NCBI GenBank assembly: GCA_947086415.1
Contig: OX352313.1
Location: forward strand, 14,317,179 to 14,381,178
Direction: 5' to 3'
DNA length: 64,000 nucleotides
Source of the DNA: Pammene aurita
Taxonomy: Eukaryota; Arthropoda; Insecta; Lepidoptera; Tortricidae
The notes beneath the pieces were generated by a model. That model was not told the origin of the DNA. It made no database searches and saw only the letters and a program-made list of their open reading frames with translations. Numbering within the stretch: the stretch's first letter is position 1; each line of letters starts with the position of its first letter. Shown here one piece after another: positions 20,900-32,489 of this stretch. The translations under genes were made by a program, and so were the position numbers.

Positions 20900-23625
20900 A
20901 TTAGAAAAACAGAATTTAAAACAAATAATATTATACTAAGTATCTAAAGCTAATAACTTAATAAGCTAGGGCTGACAGGTACCCGGCGTAAATGTTCCGA
21001 AGATGCTGTCTGCGTTGCCTCGCTGTATCGCAAGCGATATTTGCTGCACCAAGTATGCACCGGACCTAGGGTCACCACTTTTGTCCCTTAGACGCCGTCC
21101 TAGACTTTTAATAAAGGACTTGGCTTCGGCGCGCCAAGGGCCAGAAGTCTCTACCGCCACTGGAACAAAGTTGTAGGCCGGCTCTAAATTGGAGTACTTG
21201 GCGTGCTTTAATTTAGCTGCGTTTTCGGCGGCGGCTCCAGCTTTGCGCACCGTGTGATTCAGGTGCGAAGGAGCAAAAGTGCTCACGCATGTCGCGTCCC
21301 AAATGAGGCTGCGTCCTCGTGCCCATGGGATCAGTGTTAAACCGTCTGGTCTTTTTCCATCGGTCCTATTTAGACCCTGGGGTTCTAAGGCGCAAGGCAC
21401 ATTTACGGACACCAGTGCGCGACGTATAATGTCGTTAATAGACTGATGTCTGGGGAATCGGCCAGCACAGCGAACGCAGTTCAGCCCATGGTGGCCATTT
21501 CTTTCGACTGTAGCTCCACAAACACACTGATGGGGTTCACATACAGCACTGCCCAGTCTTAGTGCTACGCCTACACGAAGGGAATCGTTATCTAGGAGCG
21601 TGCCTAGGTGCGACGATGGTAGTGCGTGTAGCCATGCTCCGGATTCAGGCAGAACTACCGCTTTCAATCGAGCCGCATCGACGCCCACAGTGGCTTCAAG
21701 TAGACCGTCATAAGTTTTTTTACTTAATATGTCGTCCCAGGATCGTTGAAGCTTGAGATTATCAGGCCGTGCGTCGTTTGGACATCTAACCTTCCACTCA
21801 TAAAAAGCTTCTTCCAAGAATGGAATTCGGACATTGCCACCATTTATTGATAGAATGCGAGTGACAAGGTCCATGGAAGCATGAGCAGAGGCTATAAAGG
21901 CGACGAGGCCCACATCGTGTACTCGGCGTATCCCGAGGCCACCATAGCGGATAGGCAGCGAAGATTGTGACCACTGAGACTCACTCAAGCTGACATTTAA
22001 AATGGCTTCAAGCCCATGTCGCAAGATTTGATCGAAATCGCTAATGTTTTGGGGAAATAACCATGAAGGTGCTGTTCGTAGTGTATAAATCATGCGAGGC
22101 ATGGAGAAGCAGCTACGCAACAGGACAAGGGCAACATGGGCTGAGAGCTGTTGCAGATGGACAAGTGAAGATGATAATGCATCACCTTTTTTTTTTATTG
22201 TAGAAGGAAATCCCTCTGCAAATATTGGGGCTCCTAAAAGTGACAAAGACGTGGTGTCAATATGTTTCAAGCCGGGTAATAAGGTATGAAATTCAGTGAT
22301 AGGCCCGGATGAGTTACTTGTACAAGGGAAAATTTCACATTTTTCAGGATTGACTTCTAAGCCAATCGCCGACAGCTGCTACAATTATAAAAGAGGTTAC
22401 TAGGAGAGGCATAACACTGGTAGAGGAAAGGATATAAAGAAGGTACCAAATCCCTTACTTCCTCTAGCAGTGTATCCCTCTCCACGCTATTAAAAGCATT
22501 TTTTAGATCCAATTTTAAAATAACTTTGTCATTGCCATCATGCAAGACAGCGAAAGAACGTGTAGCATGAATAGCTGCTTCACAACCCAAGGGTGTGCCG
22601 AAACCAACCTGGTGCGGCTGAAGGTAAACCGCCATGTCATCCCTCACAGATTGGCAACACACCTTAGCAACTAGACAACGTATAGTGTTCCCAATCGCGA
22701 TGGGTCGAATGCCTCCATCCTTTTTTGATAAGGCGCACACCGATGCACCATATAAATATGGGCAGACTTGTACGTGCACCATCCCTCGTAGCATAAAATT
22801 ACACAACCTTGTTAATGTATCCAGTAATTTAGGCCCATTGCTTCCCGCTGAAGGAGAGTCAGTTCCTTAAGGTGTTGGGGACGAAGACCATCCAGCCCAG
22901 CAGCGGAACCATTGTAGAAACTTGCCAGAGCGTTTGTTATCTCCGTGTTTGTTATACTTAAATAAGGACTTGATGAGTTAGGCTCAGCTGGTAGGGCAAG
23001 CTGCCTTGATGGAGGTGGGTGTTTTTTTTCTAGTTCTCCTAGTGTTATTATTATTGGGCGCTAACGTCGATTCAGACAGCAGGAGGCGAACTGCGCCCCT
23101 CAAATCTCCCTCATGTACTTTGGATTCTATAGACGGGTACAGAGAGTGTGGTTTATAACTTACTTCATCAGGGAAACATGCGTTAATCGACTCGATGTTC
23201 TCTTTTACTTTGGACGTGAGGGATTGGCGAGAAGAGCTTTCCGGAACTCTAAGCGCCGTAAAAGAGAAAGATAATAAAACAAACCAGTCGTCTGTACTAT
23301 TTGTTTTAAAACAGTTTTCTATAATACCCGCTAGTCTACCGGCAGCTAAGCTTCTGGCCCCTTTTGGTATATGTTTAAGTACTCGAACATGTTTCTTTAA
23401 GCTAGGTAATGTATCTAAGCCCGGTCTAGTTCCACTGTCCGAATTCTGTGTCCGAGAGGGGATGGGTTGCGACGTGTTTGTGCCATGAAAACGGCTTAAA
23501 TTAATCTTTAGTCCTCTTTGGCCTTTAAAAAGACGACCTGGTGGGCAAAAAGGGCATTGTACATCAGATACAGGAGGAGGGGCAACATTAAGTGGGGTAC
23601 CTGTCGCTGTAGAACACAATTAACA
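20900..23625 (-). mobile_element. Non-LTR retrotransposon, RT plus PD-(D/E)XK-like, RT core deleted
   Basis: Read on the minus strand: a C2H2 finger (CPFCPPGRLFKGQRGLKINL-SRFH, 23619 down); a linker; RT fingers and palm start (YGASVCALSKKDGGIRPIAI, LKLDLKNAFNSVERDTLLEE, 22806-22380); then a jump to GLEVNPEKCEIFPCTSNSSG; then a long ORF (20966-22270) with CVCGATVERNGHHGLNC and GKRPDG...LIWDATC. The zinc knuckle plus RPDG-WDATC looks like the restriction-like nuclease of R2-type elements. The YxDD palm segment and a frame are missing near 22380. Confidence 0.75.
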
Positions 23626-24183
23626 ATAGATTTATAAAACGGAGGCAATATGTACAATATATACAATCAAATGTATAAAATACTTTACAAACACTGTTAA
23701 TTTCACTTCATCCATGTACACGCAAGTTCGGCGTTCCTTATGCGTAGTGTGGTCGGAGCGGGAGCGCGATTAGGTTGCTATTTGAAATGAAGCGCTAGCA
23801 TATTTTAGAAGAATCCGCACAGACGTAGCCACATTAGATTATAAAAATAAGTAAACATTCCTCGTATTTTCTTAGTTACAACGTTTGACAGCAGTTGTCA
23901 CTCTCATGTAGTAAGAGTGTTGTAGCCCGAGGATTAGCACTCGGGCTTCCACGGAGGACTTTTATTCACAGAACGCTGTCTATTCGCTTAAACAGTGCGG
24001 GCAAAAAATCAAACACTGTTTTACGGGCTGATTACAGCGGTTTTAACTAAAATAAAAATTAGTTACAAATTTTGAACTTTGCTTTTCCGTTGCTAGGTGA
24101 TACTTATTTATTATTTATTTCCATCGGGAATACTAGGACTTCAGTCGGAATATGAGTGTGTCAATCAATTATTGTATTTTAAT

Positions 24184-24302
24184 GAGTAACATTTTCATAT
24201 CCATTAATATGGGACCGTATTATTTTAGTCATTTTGAGATGAGTGAAATTTTCATATCCATTAATAAAGCTCCATATTAACGATTATGAAAATGTTACTA
24301 AA
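24184..24302. repeat. Inverted repeat (AGTAACATTTTCATA)
   Basis: Arms AGTAACATTTTCATA and TATGAAAATGTTACT with an internal direct repeat of TTTTCATATCCATTAATA. Confidence 0.65.
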
Positions 24303-24315
24303 TAATTTTAAACAA

Positions 24316-24600
24316 AACAGAACCGACTTCACTTAGCCTCCACCTTTCCACAAGCAAATGTTCGAGCTGCTGTAAAAAATACTCAAATCACTATAGGTGT
24401 GCCTATAATAATTGAAGAGTTCCCTCGATTTCTGGTTACAATGGCACCAACTGTGAAGTATACTCTTTCCAAAAAAAGAATTTTCCAAATCGGTCCAGCC
24501 GTCTTGGAGTATCGGTACATAAAAAAAAGCAAAAACAAAGATCCCGACGAATTGATAACCTCCTTTGAAATCTTGAAGTCGGTTGATGAGTTAATAAACT
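24316..24600. repeat. AACCGACTTC-family repeat
   Basis: Runs from AACCGACTTCACTTAGCC to TTGAAGTCGGTT, with CAAATCACTATAGGTGTGCC inside. A near full-length copy. Confidence 0.8.
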
Positions 24601-24704
24601 TACTTTCTGATACCTTCTTTCCAGCTGTAAACCTTAGTTGGCCTCTCATTCTGCCCTCCACCGATAAACAGCTGCTAGACGCCTGGATTTATTTACAATA
24701 ATAC

Positions 24705-24872
24705 CTTTCCGGTGCGCCCGGAGCGGCACGTCGCTGTCGGAGGAGGCCGGGGGCTGCAGGCGCGCCTGCGCCAGCGCCGCCAGGGGCTCCGACGACGAGC
24801 TGTCAGAGTTCAGCTCCGGCTCGGCCCGGTCTGGCGACGGCGGTTGGGAGACGATGTCGCCGTTCATGCTTT
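24705..24872 (-). CDS. BRWD3: BRWD3 exon 19: Ser/Asp-rich tail segment
   Basis: The exon has 168 nt, phase 1 to 1. It reads SMNGDIVSQPPSPDRAEPEL, NSDSSSSEPLAALAQARLQP and PASSDSDVPLRAHRK. The acceptor is TTTTACAG and the donor GTATTA. It is assigned by open frame, splice sites and exact phase fit, with composition typical of the disordered BRWD tail. Acidic/Ser clusters suggest phosphorylation sites (inference). Confidence 0.8.
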
Positions 24873-24924
24873 CTGTAAAACAAATCGTTTTTTTAAACTT
24901 CCACGTGATATTTTAAGTCATTTT

Positions 24925-25500
24925 TAGGGTGCCATAGCCAAAATGGCAAAAACGGAACCCTTATAGTTTCGTAATGTACGTCTGTCCGCCCGTCCGTATG
25001 TCACAGTTTTTAGTCAGAAACTACAAGACGTATCTTAATAAAATTTAGACATAAGATGTTTTATTGCAATTTTGTATGCCGCTATTTAGTTATGTAGTTT
25101 TTAAGCCCCCCTAAGCGCTCCATACATGTAACAAAACTTCAAAAAGAATTTTTTTTCCAAATATCAACATGTTGCCCTTTAAAAATATCACCCGAGGTTT
25201 TTTTTAACATTTTGAGTGTTTCCAAGTGAACATTTTATAAAAATAATCTGTTCTAAAGTCAGAAAAATTATGTCCCCTCTCTGTAACTTTTGAACCGTAA
25301 GTCCAATAAATATGAAAAAATTTGAGAAGATGCGCCTTATCACATACTTTCTACGAAAATAGTTTTGAACGTTATCGGTTCAGCTATTTTTGAGTTATCT
25401 CCAAGAAACTTCTTCCATAAGGCATCAGACACGATCTCTTGGTATTAGTTTGGCTCTTATTCCACTGAAGGTACGGAACACTCCATTATGCGTGGTCCGA
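24925..25500. repeat. AGGGTTCCGTA-family repeat 1
   Basis: Starts around TTAGGGTGCCATAGCC, carries GTCTGTCCGCCCGTCCGTAT and ends GGTCCGACACGCACATGGC. Related copies lie at 27809, 30567, 52755 and 55226. Confidence 0.8.
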
Positions 25501-25595
25501 CACGCACATGGCAAGTTTTTAAGTCATGGGAAAACCGTAACAAATGAATCATACGGGAACCGGTGCCCTGCAAGTCCACTCCCCGTGTTGTTTTT

Positions 25596-25695
25596 AAATA
25601 CCAAGCCGGTGGCAAACAAGCATACGGCCCGCAGGATGGTAAGCAGTTACCGTAGCCTATGGACGCCAAAGGATTCACGTGCGCGTTGCCGACCC
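25596..25695. repeat. GTGGCAAACAAGCATACGGC-family fragment
   Basis: A partial copy (about 100 bp) of the family that is longer at 31678, 40613, 45103 and 51583. Confidence 0.75.
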
Positions 25696-25753
25696 TTTAA
25701 GAACCTATACACTCCTTTTTTGAGGAACCTCATACTGTAGCCCGCGTGTTTAC

Positions 25754-25910
25754 CTGCGTGCGACTCGATGCGCTTGCGCCGCGCGTGTCTGGTGACGCGC
25801 GTGGCGGAGCCCGAGCCGGAGGCGGAGGCGGCGGCGGCGGCGGCGGCGGGCACGTGCGCCTCCCACAGCGCCGCGAACAGCGCGGACAGCCGTACGGTCA
25901 TCGAGTAGAT
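25754..25910 (-). CDS. BRWD3: BRWD3 exon 18: bromodomain 2 last helix and basic tail
   Basis: The exon has 157 nt, phase 0 to 1. It reads IYSMTVRLSALFAALWEAHV, an Ala run, SGSGSATRVTRHARRKRIES and HA. It matches IYSMSLRLS.FFE.HI...L and the following R.(R/K)R segment. The acceptor is GTGCAG and the donor GTAAAC. The Ala tract comes from a GCC repeat. Confidence 0.92.
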
Positions 25911-25929
25911 CTGCACGACAAACAATGTC

Positions 25930-27280
25930 ATCAATAACGCTCCTATCACGGTTTTGTACCAGTGAGTGTTGCTACATACATTACATGATTGTGTTTACTA
26001 CTAGTATAGAGAACATGCATGAAAAATATTTAATTGAATTTGTTGCATAAACACGTTCAACAACCCCAAATTAATATAAATAAGTGGAAATCCGTAATAA
26101 TTTTTAAGTTTTTTAAAGATATTGCGGTTTAAAAACGTAAAATTTTAGGCATTTTTTAAATACCTACCTCAAATGTATTTTCGAAACTTCAGTTCGATTA
26201 CTTATGTTCTAACAAAAAAAAATGTATGACAACTATATAGCTAAACGCATTTTTCGTGCAAATTACAAAAATCGTCCAAAAACTTGTTCCTTCCAGACAG
26301 TTTTCTGCAACTTTGTGGTCGGTGACGTAACAATCCTCACACTTTTTGTATGGGGCGTTTTGACGCGCGGCGCCGACGCCTAACGTATTTTCACATTTTT
26401 GACGTTTCAGGGCTATCATAGATAGTAGGTTTATTAGACATTTGAATCTACAGGGAAATAGAATCGAATGACGTCTTCCAAAAAAATCATGTATGTTCCT
26501 AATTGCGCTTCGAACTGAGAACTCGCGATTTACTTGATGTGACTAATATAACAAGACCCTTCGGAAGTTTTGTTTTCGCCTTCTAACTCCACAACCCCTT
26601 GATCGATCTTGCTGATATACGAACTCTCAAATTATATGTATCTCCCAACTAATTTCATAAAGATCAGAAAAACGTTACTAAAGTTATCGCGGAACAGACC
26701 CTCAAATTCAAAAAGCCATTGAAATGCCGAGACGTCTTAGTAGGCGAAGTTGTTTGTAAGAACTTCAATACGCTTACGCGGACTCATTCAACAAAATAAA
26801 AGGTAAATCACAAAACTCGCCCCAGCACCACTCAACTAAAAAGTCCGTTCAACATGATGCATTTTTATCTTTAAGTTTCTAAAATTCCGAATTCTCCTAT
26901 TTGTAAGTTTTCTCTCGTCACATGTTTGTATGGATATCTTAGAATGGGGAGATATTCAATTTCTTAAATTACAATTATAAATTGTGCAATTAACCTAAAA
27001 AGAATTTTATGAAGCCTTTTAAAATACTACCCACGGAGCGGAACACCGTGACACACAGAAAGGGTGACCACTGTAGCGTTGGGAACAAACAAAATTAAAT
27101 AATAGCTGTCTGAAACTAATAAATATTAACACACAACAATTTCACTAGCTACTAAATTGACTAGCTAGCAAAACTACATTCGTGTCCAGATAACGTTCGG
27201 AGCAACTGCGCGCAATGTGGACGTGTCTGCTTACACTTAACATACATACATGTTCGCTGATTTGCCGCAGTCGAACATGC
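25930..27280. other. Intron without recognised genes
   Basis: AT-rich intron 18. It contains a copy of the repeat AACTTTAGTAACGTTTTTCT (about 26600-26700, inverted relative to 37980 and 41600). No supported exon or RNA gene was seen. Confidence 0.5.
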
Positions 27281-28291
27281 CGCACTTAACCTTTTGACCG
27301 CCATGTGGCGATTAACCCTTTGACCGCTAAGCATTGGACGGAAAAATCGTGTCCTCAGCGCGAGCGCGCAAACCAACTCGCTTATATTTTGGACGACTGA
27401 GGGCACGATTTTCCGTGCGCATGATTTGACGTCTTTGGCGGTCAAAGGGTTTATGCGCCGTGCCCCTGACGCCAGAGCCAAAACAAGTTATTTTTCAATA
27501 ATATAACTATTGAGACAAGATTTTATTGCTAACTGTACTTTTCTTATGCAATGAGAACAAACATGACGGTATAATGTTGAGTCGTTGAGGAGTTCCTACG
27601 GCCACCTTCCAGTTCCATCATGAGATCAGTTCCACATCATAATATTGCATTGTCACGCTATATACATATGTCCAAAATTTAAGCTCAATCGGAAACCGGG
27701 AAATGGGTGAAATTTAGCTTACAAAATTTGATTACAGACAAAGGGACAGGTGAAACTAAATAAAAGCTTGTAAAAAGAGAAGCTGAGTAATACTGCCAAA
27801 CATCATAAAAGGGTTCCGCACCCAAAGGGTAAAACGGGACTCTATTACTAAGACTCCGCTATCCGTCTGTCACCAATCTGTATCTCATGAACCGTGATAG
27901 TTAGACAGATGAAATTTTCACAGATGATGAATTTCAGTTGCGGTTATAACAACAAATACTAAAAAAACAGAATAAAATAAATATTTAAGGGAGGCTCCCA
28001 TACAACAGACATGTTTGTTTTGCCGTTTTTATAGATAATGGTACGGAACCCTTCGTGCGCGATTCCGACTCGCACTTGGCCGGTTTCTAATAACCCGTCT
28101 TAAAAAAAAACTTCACTAACATAATATGTGTCAAAGTTAAACGAAAGAAACGATTTTATATTTGAATAAGAGTTCATAAAAGAGGAGTGTTATTTCATAG
28201 GTATTAAACGGACGGCTATTGACGTCGGTGGCGTCCGTGGCCCGACTTACCGATGACGTGACTGGCCGTCATTGGCGCTCAAAAGGTTAAT
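27281..28291. mobile_element. TTAA-flanked element(s) with CCTTTTGACCGCC ends, nested
   Basis: TTAACC-TTTTGACCGCC at 27281 and GGCGCTCAAAAGGTTAA at about 28275-28291 are inverted ends with TTAA. A second, smaller copy sits inside (27311-27455, TTAACCCTTTGACCGCT to GCGGTCAAAGGG). An AGGGTTCCG repeat (27809-28090) is also nested here. TTAA target and ends suggest piggyBac-type MITEs. Confidence 0.65.
27809..28090. repeat. AGGGTTCCGTA-family repeat 2
   Basis: A shorter relative: AAAGGGTTCCGCACCCAAAG start, GTCCGACTCGCACTTGGCCG-like end (here ATTCCGACTCGCACTTGGCC). Confidence 0.7.
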
Positions 28292-28317
28292 CTGAACAGG
28301 GCTTATTGGAATCACTA

Positions 28318-29110
28318 AAGCAGATGATTCTAGCAGAGAGTATGTATTAAACAGAGTAACCCAGTCTCTTCACTCTTTGTAAACTTCAAAAGAAAGAAAG
28401 AAAAAGAACGAAAAAGAAGAAGAAAGTTCTTCTTTTTGAGGCTCCAAGTCTGTATGTAGGGGTCCCCTCCTACTACTACACTTGACGGAACGCCGTAGTC
28501 CGTATGGGACTGCAACGGCGGATAAGTGTTGCGGTGTGGTTTACCGCGGTAAACCGAGCGACCGTTGTGAGTGGGATTGTCGCGCTCCGGGAGCGCACGG
28601 GTATCTAGCTACATTTTGGGCTATTAAGTACTGCGCTTTTTGTCTGCCCAAGCCCAAGGATTTCAGGACCGGACCATTGGATTGAGCTTCATAATCCTAA
28701 AATCCTTTCTACGGATCGTCGGTTTTACAGTAGAAAAGTTCGTGAAGTCATTGAAATAAAAAAAAAAACACTGCAATTTCAATCGGGACGATGGTTTTAG
28801 GATCTCATCTACATGGAATCCTGTCATTAGTAAATGTAAGCGTCAACGAATACCGCCGGTTCGAAAGCCGGACATTGTGAGTGTTGTATGTCGACCGAGT
28901 GACATCCCTAGTGTGCAAAACGTTCAAGTTGATAATCAAGACCAAGTGCGGGTAGTTCAAAAAACTCGCGCGGCTAGAAGATGTTGATGTCAACTGGAGA
29001 AGAAAGAACTTTGGTTTGCTCTCGTTCAGATGGCGGCTCAGATTTGGAGCCTCAAAAATGTATTAGACTGGGTTCCTCTATTTAATAGATACTCTCTGAT
29101 TCTAGCGTTA
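28318..29110. mobile_element. TIR element about 0.8 kb
   Basis: Inverted ends share GATTCTAG, AGAGAGTAT.TATTAAA and AACCCAGTCT (28325-28370 and 29060-29107), with a second mirrored word GAGGCTCC / GGAGCCTC further in. No clear ORF. Confidence 0.65.
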
Positions 29111-29220
29111 CCTGACTCGTGTCCTGGACGAGCGAGCGGTGCAACACACAAACACACATCAACGTGCAATAATTACAGTATTTACACACATTTTAATTTA
29201 TAAAAAAACATGCACACATA

Positions 29221-29351
29221 TTAACACATTCAGGGCCGAGAACCCGACTGTCGGGTTCTCTGTTCGTAGCTACTACGCGTTACATACGACGAATACGTGG
29301 CTACGGGTTACGAGCGTAGCACGTAGCACTAAGTGGCGCTGAATGTGTTAA
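29221..29351. mobile_element. 131-bp TTAA-flanked MITE
   Basis: TTAACACATTCAG at the left and CTGAATGTGTTAA at the right, with a small internal GAACCCGACTGTCGGGTTC hairpin. Confidence 0.8.
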
Positions 29352-29983
29352 GGATTATTTTAATGGTCTCGATACCAGGTTAATAGTGTGTGAATAGCTA
29401 GTTCAACATTTGGGCAACAGTTTTTCGTTCTTCCTGCTTCTATGACTTCCACCTATGAATTGTTGCCAGATCTAGTGATAAAGCAAACTAATTAAAAAGG
29501 TTTCATTGCTCTCTATATTGTATATGTACGATGTTGGTATGAGTTGCGATATTATATATTTATCAAAATGCCGGAGCAAGACATCCGTTCAGTTTTAGCT
29601 ATGCTCGCGAGGTCTACAGCACAGAGCCACTCGCATAGAATAAATAATAGTATTCCAATTGGAATTACGTCACCCCGCGGCGGCCGATTGGTAGGAGACT
29701 AGTAGGTATCAGTCAGGTTGGAAGCGGGTCGATAAAAAATGTACAATGTCGGTGTATTGTCAAACGTCATTTTCGACAGCGGAAACTTGAAAAATTTATT
29801 AAATGACAGAGGCATAAGAACTTACGCACTCATTAAAATGTGTACAAACGTCCCGTGCACACATAGACGCTCAAACGAGTTTTGTAGTATGGCGTGTTCG
29901 CCCTGTGCCACGAGTGTACCCATAGCGACTTCTATCTTGACGCCAATATTATTTCCTAGACTTTAGAGAAGTTCATGCCTGTC

Positions 29984-30036
29984 GGGAGTACCGACCAGCT
30001 GCCAGGCGCCGCGATATGGTGCCCAGGTCCATACTA
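29984..30036 (-). pseudogene. Partial duplicate of bromodomain-2 exon
   Basis: The sequence repeats 30127-30178 almost perfectly at an offset of 143 bp and codes MDLGTISRRLAAGRYS in the exon's frame. It starts 13 bp after the exon-17 donor and has neither acceptor nor donor. It is a further case of an exon segment copied into its own downstream intron. Confidence 0.9.
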
Positions 30037-30049
30037 CATGTATACTGAC

Positions 30050-30201
30050 CCGGCTCCGCTTGTTGGTGTTGTACAGCCGGCTGTTGCGGAACACGAGCGC
30101 GAGGTCCCGGTGCACTTGCGCCGGCCGGGAGTACCGACCAGCTGCCAGGCGCCGCGATATGGTGCCCAGGTCCATAGGGTTCTGCACTATGGTTTGGTAA
30201 T
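30050..30201 (-). CDS. BRWD3: BRWD3 exon 17: bromodomain 2, MDLGTI...YNTNK
   Basis: The exon has 152 nt, phase 1 to 0. It reads YQTIVQNPMDLGTISRRLAA, GRYSRPAQVHRDLALVFRNS and RLYNTNKRSR. PMDLGTI, the F.NS helix and the YN dipeptide are the canonical core. Human PHIP has Thr where YN stands here, so this copy keeps the usual acetyl-lysine Asn. The acceptor is TTTCCAG and the donor GTCAGT. A partial copy of this exon lies 13 bp beyond the donor. Confidence 0.93.
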
Positions 30202-30296
30202 CTGGAAAAAATACAAGGAATTATGATGAAGTACTGTAACGAAATCCGAAATACCGAATATTATTATAAGAGCTCTCGCATTGTACATAAGTTAAG

Positions 30297-31496
30297 ACTG
30301 TCAACCGTCCAGTGGCGCCCTCATTGGGGGGATTGTATCACTACATAGTATAAAACAAAGTCGCTTTCCGCTGTCTGTCCCTATGTATGCTTAGATCTTT
30401 AAAACTGCGCAACGGATTTTGATGCGGGTTTTAATAGATAGAGTGATTCGAGAGGTAGGTTTATATGTATAATACATGCATAATATAGTAGAGAAACACT
30501 GAAACTTTGGTTGAACCCTACGAGATATATCAAAATAATGTATTAGGGATAACCAACAATAACCTTTTTAGGGTTCCGTAGCCAAATGGCAAAAAACGGA
30601 ACCCTTATGGATTCGTCATGTCTGTCTGTCTGTCTGTCCGTCCGTATGTCACAGCCATTTTACTCGGAAACTATGCGACGTATCTGAATAAAATGTACAC
30701 ATAAGGTGTATTTTGTATGCCGCTACTTAGTTATGGAGTTAAATTAAAAAAAATATATATTTTTAGGGGGGCGCTCCATAGATGTAACTAAATTTCAAAA
30801 AATGTTTTTTAACCAAATATCAACATGTGACACATCAATCGATAGGTCTTTAAAAATAACATTGAGGTTTATTTGACCATTTTGTGATTAAGTGAATATT
30901 TTCTGAAATAATCGCTTCGAAAGTCAGAAAAATTGTGTAGCCCCCCCGGGAACTTTTAAACCGTCAGTCCAAAAAATATGAAAAAATTTGAGGCGATGTG
31001 CCTTATCATATACTTTCTACTAAAATTATTTTGAACATTGTCGGTTCAGCCATTTTTGAGTTATCTCCAAAAAATTTCTTCCATAGGCATCAGATACGGC
31101 CTTTTGGTATTAGTTTGGTTCTTATTACACTGAAGGTACGGAACCCTCCTATGCGTGGTCCGACACGCACTTGGCCGGTTGTTTTATCCCGTGCAAAGCC
31201 GGGGCGGGTCGCTAGTTTCCTAATAAATGAATCTATTTATGTATAATCCCTCAGTGTTGAGTTGTAGTTTCATTTTGCGTATTTTTTGCTTCATTACCTA
31301 AACGGCAAATGGTGGCCACTTTTTTTCCGTTTAGGTGATGAAGCCAAAAGTAAGTAATATAAAACTGTATCACATAGATCATAATTTGTGGAATTAATAG
31401 GACTACAACTTAACATGATGGATTATACAGAAATTGATTTGTTTATTAGGAAATACAATCCCCCAATGAGGGCGCCACTGGACGGTCGACGCAGTC
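30297..31496. mobile_element. TIR element split by a Helitron-like insertion
   Basis: Inverted ends CCGTCCAGTGGCGCCCTCAT occur near 30306-30330 and 31465-31485. The centre is occupied by a Helitron-like element (about 30343-31214) that itself contains an AGGGTTCCG repeat (30567-31180): three levels of nesting. Confidence 0.7.
30567..31180. repeat. AGGGTTCCGTA-family repeat 3
   Basis: A full-length-looking copy: TTAGGGTTCCGTAGCCAAAT to GTCCGACACGCACTTGGCCG. It interrupts the Helitron-like element. Confidence 0.85.
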
Positions 31497-31677
31497 ACTT
31501 TCGCAACCGGGTAAAATTTTGAACAATAGAAACCGACCCCAGAAACCGACAGAACCCGCCAGGCGGGCTACGACGTGCAACGCAGTGCCGCACGCCGCGT
31601 GCCCGGCATCTGAGCAAACATTACGAGTGCCCACCAGGCGGGTTCTCGGTAGTCAAAGTGTTAAGTATCGTCATTTT

Positions 31678-32118
31678 GGACTCGGGGTATGTCCTTAAAC
31701 TACGTCCGGACTTGGGTATGTCCTTAAACTATGCCAAAAAGAGAGGTATGGGCACTGCGAATGGCATCTCGCTTAGTGTGGTAGGGCACGTTCAGTGAAT
31801 GTCATCTCGCTCAAATCTGGAGCAGAGCCCGACTGGGGAAGTACCTCCACCTTACAGAAAACCACAGCCAAATAGCACTAGACCCTACTCATAGTGTTGT
31901 GTTCCTGCTGGTGAGTAAGGTTGCCAAAGAGCTCAAAGAGGACCCAGTGTGTTGACGATGAGGGACCCTCTTGTTCCTTTAGCCGTCAACACAGTGAATC
32001 CTCCTTTTTGTAAAGGGTCGACAACGCGCATGTGACTCCTGTGGAGTTGCAGGCGTCCATAGGTTACGGTAGCTGCTTACCATCAGGCAGGCCGTATGCT
32101 TGTTTGCCACCGTCGTAG
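31678..32118 (+). repeat. GTGGCAAACAAGCATACGGC family, copy in plus sense
   Basis: Mirrors 40613-40985 and 51583-52018. The plus strand has remnants of a coding-like stretch (GHCEWHLAKCGRARSANV in the better copy at 40771-40985, minus strand), here interrupted by stops. Confidence 0.8.
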
Positions 32119-32175
32119 TATAAAAATATAAAAATTTTCGTCACACAAACAAACAGATTAGTTGTAGTAGCTTAC

Positions 32176-32311
32176 CGGGCACTTGGTCCAGGGAGACGGG
32201 CTCCCGGAAGGGCCCCGCGTCGGAGGAGCCCACCAGCTCCTGCAGCACGCGCGTGCACGCCGCGCGCCACGACACGGCGCCGGCGCCGGCGCGGCCACGG
32301 GCACGACGGGA
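32176..32311 (-). CDS. BRWD3: BRWD3 exon 16: bromodomain 2, helix Z and ZA loop
   Basis: The exon has 136 nt, phase 0 to 1. A short Arg/Gly/Ala lead (SRRARGRAGAGA) precedes VSWRAACTRVLQELVGSSDA and GPFREPVSLDQVP. It matches the SWK..C..LL..I....DSEPFR.PVDL..YPDY start of bromodomain 2. The acceptor is GCCAACAG and the donor GTAAGC. Confidence 0.92.
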
Positions 32312-32489
32312 CTGTTGGCGTGATCAAAGTTTTTACCACTTATTTTTGGATATAAATTATTTTTTTTACAAAAGCAATCTTGGTCCTCCCCATAGATAAC
32401 GTCGACATCTGATCTGACAATAATTTTAAATAAAAAAAGTACCGATTTAACTTAAGACTCCACATTTCCAAAAGCAAATGCCCGTTCTA

